Below, piece by piece: positions 59,128 through 64,000 of a stretch of 64,000 bases of DNA. The notes under the pieces were generated by a model. It worked only from the letters and a program-made list of their open reading frames with translations. It had not been told where the DNA came from and did not search any database. The stretch spans positions 806,001 to 870,000 of the forward strand of contig NC_009714.1 in assembly GCF_000017585.1 (NCBI RefSeq), given 5' to 3'. A program made the translations under genes and the position numbers. The stretch is from Campylobacter hominis ATCC BAA-381 (GTDB lineage: Bacteria > Campylobacterota > Campylobacteria > Campylobacterales > Campylobacteraceae). Each line of letters starts with the position of its first letter. Positions within the stretch are counted from its first letter, which is position 1.

Positions 59128-60178
59128 AAATATCGTTTTTGACGATACAGAATACAAAATCAGCTATGAAATTTTTGAGCCTTGCCAAACCGACACAAAC
59201 GCGATCAATTCAGCAAATCAAACAGATATTGCAATAAAAAAAGATAATATAAAATGCGACAAAACTTGCCATGCAAGCGAAAGTACAGCCGATAATATAT
59301 TTAAAAATAAAACAGAATTTGATGAAAATCATCCATATAAACAAAATATTTTATCTGCAGAAAACGAAAAAAGTTATTTGAGCAAAAAAAAAGATTCTTT
59401 TAAAACTATCAATAAATCAGCAGATTTATTAAATTTTGAAAACAAAAAATCAGATGATGAAAAAAACTTGGCGCAAAATTGCGATGAAACTGAACAAAAT
59501 AATGAAAAAATAAAACAAAACAGTAAAATTTCGCAAATTTTAATAATTCATGGCTGGGGAGCAAATAAAGAGCTGATGATTAAAGCGTTTGCAAAACATT
59601 TTAAGCGTTTCCGTCAAATTTACATAGATTTGCCTGGTTTTGGCAAAAGCTCAATATCAAAACCATTAACTACTAAAATTTACGCAAAAATCGTGCACGA
59701 ATTTATGCAAAAATTTGGTGAATTTGACGCTGTTTTAGGTCATAGTTTCGGCGGAAAAGTTGCAGCAGTTTTAAATCCTAAAAATCTAATACTTCTTAGC
59801 TCGGCCGGAATTTTGGAACCGAAACCTTTTAAAGTTCGTGCTAAAATCGCATTTTTTAAACTCTTAAAAAATCTCGGTCTTGGAAAATTTTATAAATTGT
59901 TTATTTCAAAAGATGTCGCAGGAATGAGCCCTGTAATGTATGAAACATTTAAAAATGTCGTAAATGAGGATTTTTCTAAAATTTTTGCAAATGCAAATCC
60001 GCAAAAATGCTTGATTTTTTGGGGAGAAGAAGATCGCGCAGTAAGTTTAAAAAGCGGCGAAAAAATAGCGAAACTTATAAAAAATTCGAAATTTTTCAAA
60101 TTAAAAGGCGATCACTTTTTCTTTTTACTTCACCCTGATTTTATCACTCAAAATATAGAAAAGGAAATTTTATGTTGA
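59117..60178 (+). CDS. Alpha/beta hydrolase with N-terminal low-complexity insertion
   Basis: The protein shows an alpha/beta-hydrolase core: oxyanion-type IIHGWGANKE, nucleophile elbow GHSFGGK, acid in FWGEEDRAVS and final His in KGDHFFFL. Between an N-terminal strand (residues 1-23) and the core starting near residue 140 lies about 115 residues of Asn/Lys/Asp/Glu-rich sequence not expected in the family, which makes the total 353 rather than about 240. It overlaps the Phd-like gene and murF (by seven bases). The substrate is unknown; linkage to murF hints at an envelope role. Confidence 0.85.
   Translation: MAIKNIVFDDTEYKISYEIFEPCQTDTNAINSANQTDIAIKKDNIKCDKTCHASESTADNIFKNKTEFDENHPYKQNILSAENEKSYLSKKKDSFKTINKSADLLNFENKKSDDEKNLAQNCDETEQNNEKIKQNSKISQILIIHGWGANKELMIKAFAKHFKRFRQIYIDLPGFGKSSISKPLTTKIYAKIVHEFMQKFGEFDAVLGHSFGGKVAAVLNPKNLILLSSAGILEPKPFKVRAKIAFFKLLKNLGLGKFYKLFISKDVAGMSPVMYETFKNVVNEDFSKIFANANPQKCLIFWGEEDRAVSLKSGEKIAKLIKNSKFFKLKGDHFFFLLHPDFITQNIEKEILC
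59186..59533 (+). other. In-frame low-complexity insertion within the hydrolase gene
   Basis: This part encodes about residues 24-139, rich in Asn, Lys, Asp, Glu, Ser and Gln, between the first strand and the IIHGWG loop. No homologous domain is recognisable. The frame remains open, as in the hypF insertions. Confidence 0.65.
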
Positions 60179-61611
60179 ATATTTTGAATTTTATAAATTA
60201 TTTTCTTTGCATTTTTGCCGTCGGATTTTATCTGATCACGGTTTTGCAATGGTTTTCTTATAAATTTGAAAGGATTATTTTTCACTTTACCAAGCCGCTT
60301 TGGCATATTTATTTTCTATTTTTTCCCGTAATTATCTATTTTGCTTCATTATTTACAAAAAACGGCGATAAATTTTTGTTTGTTTTTTTAGTTGTTTTTT
60401 ATATTCTTCTTATTTTATGGCATAAAAAACTTGACAAAAAACTAGTCTTTACTGCTCGTGTAAAAAGATTTTTTGCGTTTTTAGCTTTTTTTTCCATTTT
60501 AATTGCAGTTTCCTTTAATTTGCTTAAAGCGGATAATTTACCGTTATTTTCGCCTTTTATTTTGACTTTTTTGTTCAGTTATGCTTACGAAAAAAAAGAA
60601 GCGAATAAATTTTATAAAATGGCGCAAAAAAAGCTTGCGAATATGCCTGATTTACTGATTATTCAAATCACGGCAAGTTTTGGAAAAACAAGTATAAAAA
60701 ATTTTCTTTTTGAACTTTTAAAAGATGATTTTAAAGTACAAAAAACGCCCCGATCGGTTAATACATTAAACGGTATTATTCGCGATATAAATGAAAATTT
60801 ATCTTATGACACGAAAATTTATATAGCTGAAGCAGGTGCTAGAAAAAATGGTGATATAAAAGAAATCACTCAGTTTTTAAATCCGCAAATCGTGCTTGTC
60901 GGAGAAATTGGCGCGCAACATATCGAGTATTTTAAAAGTATAGAAAATATACGGGCGACAAAACTTGAATCTCTTAGCTCAAATCGTCTAAAACACGCAT
61001 TTTTACACTCAACTACTTTGCTTAAAGAAAACGAAACAAACACAATTTATGATAAACAAATCGCAAATTTCACTGCAAATTTAGACGGAATAAAACTTGA
61101 AATGAAAAGCGGCGAAAAAATTTTCGCTGAAATTTTAGGTGATTTTAATGCTCAAAATTTAGCAGCTTGTATTTTAATCGCAAAATTTTTAGGAATTAAT
61201 GCGGAAAAAATAGCTAAAAATGCGAAAAATCTTCATTCGGTAGAACATAGACTTCAAAAAATAATGACAAATGAAAAATTTATAATTGATGACAGTTTTA
61301 ATGGAAATCTGAAAGGGATGTGCGCAAGTTATGATCTTGTGAAAAATTACAAAAGCAGAAAAGTTATCATAACACCTGGAATTGTAGAAGGCACAAAAGA
61401 GATGAATGAAATTCTGGGTATCAAAATAAATGAAATTTTTGATTTAGTTATGATAACAGGAGATTTAAATGCCGAAATTTTAGGCGCTAAAATAGATCCA
61501 AAAAAATTGATTTTTATAAAAGACAAATCGAAAATGATTGAAATTTTAGGTGCCGAAACAAAAGCCGACGATTTGATTTTATTTTCAAATGACGCACCGA
61601 GTTTTATATAA
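60172..61611 (+). CDS. murF: UDP-MurNAc-tripeptide:D-alanyl-D-alanine ligase
   Basis: MurF attaches D-Ala-D-Ala to the peptidoglycan precursor. The ATP loop reads ITASFGKTSIKNF (a T-A-S-x-G-K-T variant of the usual G-T-x-G-K-T). Other Mur-ligase motifs are AEAGARKNGDI, the FNAQN-AA segment and the DDSFNGN segment. Unlike E. coli MurF it begins with about 130 residues holding several membrane helices, which I believe is usual in Campylobacter. Length is 479. Confidence 0.9.
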   Translation: MLNILNFINYFLCIFAVGFYLITVLQWFSYKFERIIFHFTKPLWHIYFLFFPVIIYFASLFTKNGDKFLFVFLVVFYILLILWHKKLDKKLVFTARVKRFFAFLAFFSILIAVSFNLLKADNLPLFSPFILTFLFSYAYEKKEANKFYKMAQKKLANMPDLLIIQITASFGKTSIKNFLFELLKDDFKVQKTPRSVNTLNGIIRDINENLSYDTKIYIAEAGARKNGDIKEITQFLNPQIVLVGEIGAQHIEYFKSIENIRATKLESLSSNRLKHAFLHSTTLLKENETNTIYDKQIANFTANLDGIKLEMKSGEKIFAEILGDFNAQNLAACILIAKFLGINAEKIAKNAKNLHSVEHRLQKIMTNEKFIIDDSFNGNLKGMCASYDLVKNYKSRKVIITPGIVEGTKEMNEILGIKINEIFDLVMITGDLNAEILGAKIDPKKLIFIKDKSKMIEILGAETKADDLILFSNDAPSFI

Positions 61612-61621
61612 AGGATAAATT

Positions 61622-62737
61622 TTGAAAGACATTACGCTGGTTTTGCTTGCAGCAGGAGATTCAACACGCTTTAAAGCGCCTTTTAAAAAACAATGGATTC
61701 GAATCGGCGAAATACCGCTTTGGCAATATGTAGCAAAAGATTTAAGTCAAAAATGCGATTTTAGCGATATTATAATTGTCGCAAACGAAAAAGAAATTTC
61801 ATATATGAAAAAAATAGAGCGAAATTTCAAATACGCAAAAGGCGGCAAACTTCGCCAAAATTCGCTTGCAAATGCCCTTAAAAAGGTGAAAAGCGAATTT
61901 GTATTTGTTAGTGATACGGCGCGAGCCGAAATTTCAAAAGATCTTATCGGGCGTTTAATAAATGAATGCGAAAAATTCGATTGCGTCAGCCCATTTTTAG
62001 GCGTTGTTGATACCACGTATCTTGGAAGAAATCAAATCGACAGAAACGATTTAAAACTTATCCAAACTCCGCAAATTTCTCGCGCGAATTTATTAAAAAA
62101 AGCACTTGAAAGCAATGAAATTTTTACTGATGATAGCGCCGCCGTAGCTTTTGCAGGCGGGAAATTGGGATTTGTAGAAGGTGATGAAAAAGCCCGTAAA
62201 ATTACATTTACGAGTGATTTGGCTCATTTTGATTTTACACCTGCGAGCGGTACAATTTTTACAGGAAACGGATTTGACGTGCACGCATTTGCAAAAGGCG
62301 AGTTTATAACGCTTGGTGGCGTTAAAATTCCTTGTGAATATTCGCTTGTAGGGCACAGCGATGCCGACGCGGCGATTCACGCTTTGATGGACGCGATTTT
62401 AGGAGCTTGCGGACTTGGCGATATAGGTGAGCTTTTTCCGGATACTGACGATAGTTTCAAAGGAATCGATAGCAAAATTTTACTTCAAAAGGTTGTAAAT
62501 TTTGTGCATTTGCTTGGATTTAAAATCATAAACGCCGACATTACGATAATCGCTCAAAAACCTAAAATTTCGCCATATAAAGAAAAAATGTGTGAAATTT
62601 TAAGTGAAATTTTGCAAACTTCACGCGTAAATGTAAAAGCTTCAACTACTGAAAAATTAGGCTTTGTAGGTCGAGTAGAAGGTGTAGCGGCAATTGCAAG
62701 CGCCAATTTGGGATATTTTGATTGGAGAAAATTTTAA
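61622..62737 (+). CDS. ispDF: Bifunctional IspD/IspF of the MEP isoprenoid pathway
   Basis: The N-terminal part (to about residue 215) is the cytidylyltransferase IspD (LLAAGDSTRFKAPFKKQW, FVFVSDTARAEIS, QTPQISRANLL). The C-terminal part is IspF (NGFDVHAFAKGEFITLGGVK, GHSDADAAIHALMDAILGA, KASTTEKLGFVGRVEG). Fusion of both is typical of epsilonproteobacteria. The start is TTG 61622 behind aaggat. Confidence 0.96.
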   Translation: MKDITLVLLAAGDSTRFKAPFKKQWIRIGEIPLWQYVAKDLSQKCDFSDIIIVANEKEISYMKKIERNFKYAKGGKLRQNSLANALKKVKSEFVFVSDTARAEISKDLIGRLINECEKFDCVSPFLGVVDTTYLGRNQIDRNDLKLIQTPQISRANLLKKALESNEIFTDDSAAVAFAGGKLGFVEGDEKARKITFTSDLAHFDFTPASGTIFTGNGFDVHAFAKGEFITLGGVKIPCEYSLVGHSDADAAIHALMDAILGACGLGDIGELFPDTDDSFKGIDSKILLQKVVNFVHLLGFKIINADITIIAQKPKISPYKEKMCEILSEILQTSRVNVKASTTEKLGFVGRVEGVAAIASANLGYFDWRKF

Positions 62738-63383
62738 AATTTCCGTTATATAATATTATTTTTAATTTTTTCACGCCAATTTAAATTTTAATAATTTTTA
62801 ACTAAATTAAATTTTATATTTTTTAATATGACGTGGAATTTTTAAATTTCACGTATTAATTTAAATTTTAAAATCTTTTATTTTTACTGAGAGATTATAA
62901 AACGGTGTTAAGAACAAATTTAAAAAATCCATTCTTAATTTATTTATAAATAGTTTTTTAATTTTTTAAAATTTACCGAAAGATATATTAAAAATAATGA
63001 TATTGTGAAATATACTACTCACGTATGACAATAAAATCTATGTAATTTAAGAAGTTTATATTGATGATGTTTTAAAAGATACAAAATATAAAAGGCGAAA
63101 TTTCTTTTTTAACTATTTAAAATTATTTTCAAAATATTGAAAAAATTGAAAAATAGACACATTCATCAAAATTTAACAATCAATAAAACAAAATCAAAAA
63201 CTGCATTCAACACTTTTAAAAAACAACATCATTTAATAAAAATTATTTTTGTTGTTTTTTTAAATTCTTAAAATTACAAATTCTTTTAAAATTCGATAAT
63301 TTTCGCGCCGTATAGATTAAAATTTAAAATTAAACTACTATTTTCCATTTAAATTTTAAAGAGAAATATTTTATTTAAGTTAT
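62738..63383. other. Intergenic region after ispDF
   Basis: About 645 AT-rich bases with no gene. The only structure I see is the weak hairpin listed separately at 62831. Confidence 0.45.
62831..62854 (+). terminator. Possible hairpin terminator after ispDF
   Basis: An 11-base-pair AT-rich stem (acgtggaattt with aaatttcacgt, one G-T pair) around a two-base loop, followed by attaattt, about 94 bases after the ispDF stop. The two-base loop would force opening of the top pairs, so the call is weak. Confidence 0.3.
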
Positions 63384-63608
63384 TTACTTAAAAATTTCAG
63401 TATAATTTTTTTTCATAAAATCAATTACCGCAATAACTTCATCAACGCCCTGCACGTTCGAATTTGATAAAATTTCATCAATGTTTTCAATATAAATTTC
63501 AGTAGCTTTTGCTAATTTTTCTTTTTTGACACCGGCATAAAATAGCGCCGCTTCAAGTAAAATACTTACTTCGTAAGATAATTCGTCCATTGAAATTTCA
63601 TCTTTCAT
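63384..63608 (-). CDS. Small hypothetical protein coupled to the DHH phosphoesterase
   Basis: This 74-residue acidic helical protein begins at ATG 63608, which overlaps the phosphoesterase stop by one base (TAATG), with aggaag before it. Earlier in-frame starts lie inside the neighbour. The residues MKDEISMDELSYEVSILLEA and the rest match no family I can name. Confidence 0.7.
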   Translation of the reverse strand: MKDEISMDELSYEVSILLEAALFYAGVKKEKLAKATEIYIENIDEILSNSNVQGVDEVIAVIDFMKKNYTEIFK

Positions 63609-64000
63609 TATTCTTCCTTTGTTTTTTGATCGATTAAATTTTGAAATTGAGCTTTTATATTTGTATAATCGTTGCAATCTTTAAACGCGCCGAATAAACC
63701 GCCGCTTGCATTTATATGTCCGCCACCACCGACTAAATTTTTAGCTATTAAGGAAACATCGGCATTTCCGTTTGCGCGGAAACTGAGCGTTTTTTTAGAC
63801 GTAATATCTACAAAAAAATCTATATCAGGATTATTTACCAAAAAATCATTTCCAATAATTGAAGTAGAACCGATATTATAAGTTAAAATCCCTTTTTTAT
63901 CTTTATAAATTACACTAAGTTCATCTTTGCGTGCGCTTAAACGCTCAACTACATAATGAGATATAAGATTGCCAAGAGTATCATCAAATGAGCTTTTGAA
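63608..64000 (-). CDS. DHH/DHHA1-family phosphoesterase, C-terminal part
   Basis: The frame is open to the window edge, so only the last 130 residues are present. The DHHA1 domain is clear: FRANGNADVSLIAKNLVGGGGHINASGG, where GGGGH binds the substrate phosphate. Such proteins include NrnA-type oligoribonuclease/pAp phosphatases and exopolyphosphatases. It is the upstream member of a two-gene operon on the reverse strand. The specific substrate cannot be decided without the N-terminal DHH domain. Confidence 0.85.
   Translation of the reverse strand, partial: FKSSFDDTLGNLISHYVVERLSARKDELSVIYKDKKGILTYNIGSTSIIGNDFLVNNPDIDFFVDITSKKTLSFRANGNADVSLIAKNLVGGGGHINASGGLFGAFKDCNDYTNIKAQFQNLIDQKTKEE

Overview
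The window is AT-rich, gene-dense DNA that reads as an epsilonproteobacterium, most likely Campylobacter or a close relative (inference). The evidence is the ileS / small membrane gene / gatA / guaB order, a DUF2018 gene beside polyprenyl synthase and hemA, a phd-like gene / hydrolase / murF cluster, NikR next to the hydrogenase-maturation genes, a fused ispDF, and frequent TTG and GTG starts behind AAGGA sites. I cannot fix the species. Two CDSs are cut by the window ends: an unidentified protein at 1-150 and a DHH-family phosphoesterase at 63608-64000.

Region 1 (0-18.7 kb) is the accessory-looking part. It carries NiFe-hydrogenase maturation genes hypF, hypB, hypC, hypD and hypE, but in pieces; hypA lies 26 kb away at 44.5 kb and no hydrogenase structural gene is present. 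Between hypF and nikR sit two tandem reverse-strand genes that share a module and carry different C-terminal ribonuclease-like domains. They look like a 5'-truncated mobile-element toxin gene plus an orphan toxin cassette. Between hypD and hypE lie a DUF3137 membrane protein and a reverse-strand TonB uptake operon (exbB, exbD, tonB, a secreted heavy-metal-associated protein, and an outer-membrane receptor broken by one in-frame stop). A TAA trinucleotide tract lies upstream of exbB.

Region 2 (19-25.9 kb) holds a serine-type permease, a secreted TPR-like protein, a sulfur operon (metY, an Rrf2 regulator, cysK) and a HAD phosphatase pair. Region 3 (26-34.4 kb) is a long run of DUF2018, ispB, hemA, proS, fxsA, hemC and ubiD, ending in the remnant of a HEPN/Abi-like gene.

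Region 4 (35-46.4 kb) has a CinA-family gene divergent from an ileS, 34-residue membrane peptide, gatA, guaB, metX, xseB, nitrilase, membrane protein, hypA run, then a solitary PD-(D/E)XK nuclease in very AT-rich DNA. Region 5 (46.9-49.5 kb) is a reverse-strand group: sixA, a DUF455 ferritin-like gene, a rhomboid protease and an NlpC/P60 lipoprotein. Region 6 (49.6-62.7 kb) is housekeeping: murA, moeA, tRNA-Gly, ubiX, coaD, tmk, hisS, speA, cysE, aspB, then a Phd-like protein, an alpha/beta hydrolase, murF and ispDF. Together metX, metY, cysE and cysK cover acetyl-ester-dependent cysteine and homocysteine synthesis.

The most unusual signals are: (a) large in-frame, Asn/Lys/Phe/Glu-rich insertions inside otherwise conserved proteins (hypF twice, hypE, the alpha/beta hydrolase), with a closely matching DNA stretch shared between the hypF insertion and the fxsA tail; and (b) the paired nuclease-toxin cassettes at 5.6-8.1 kb.
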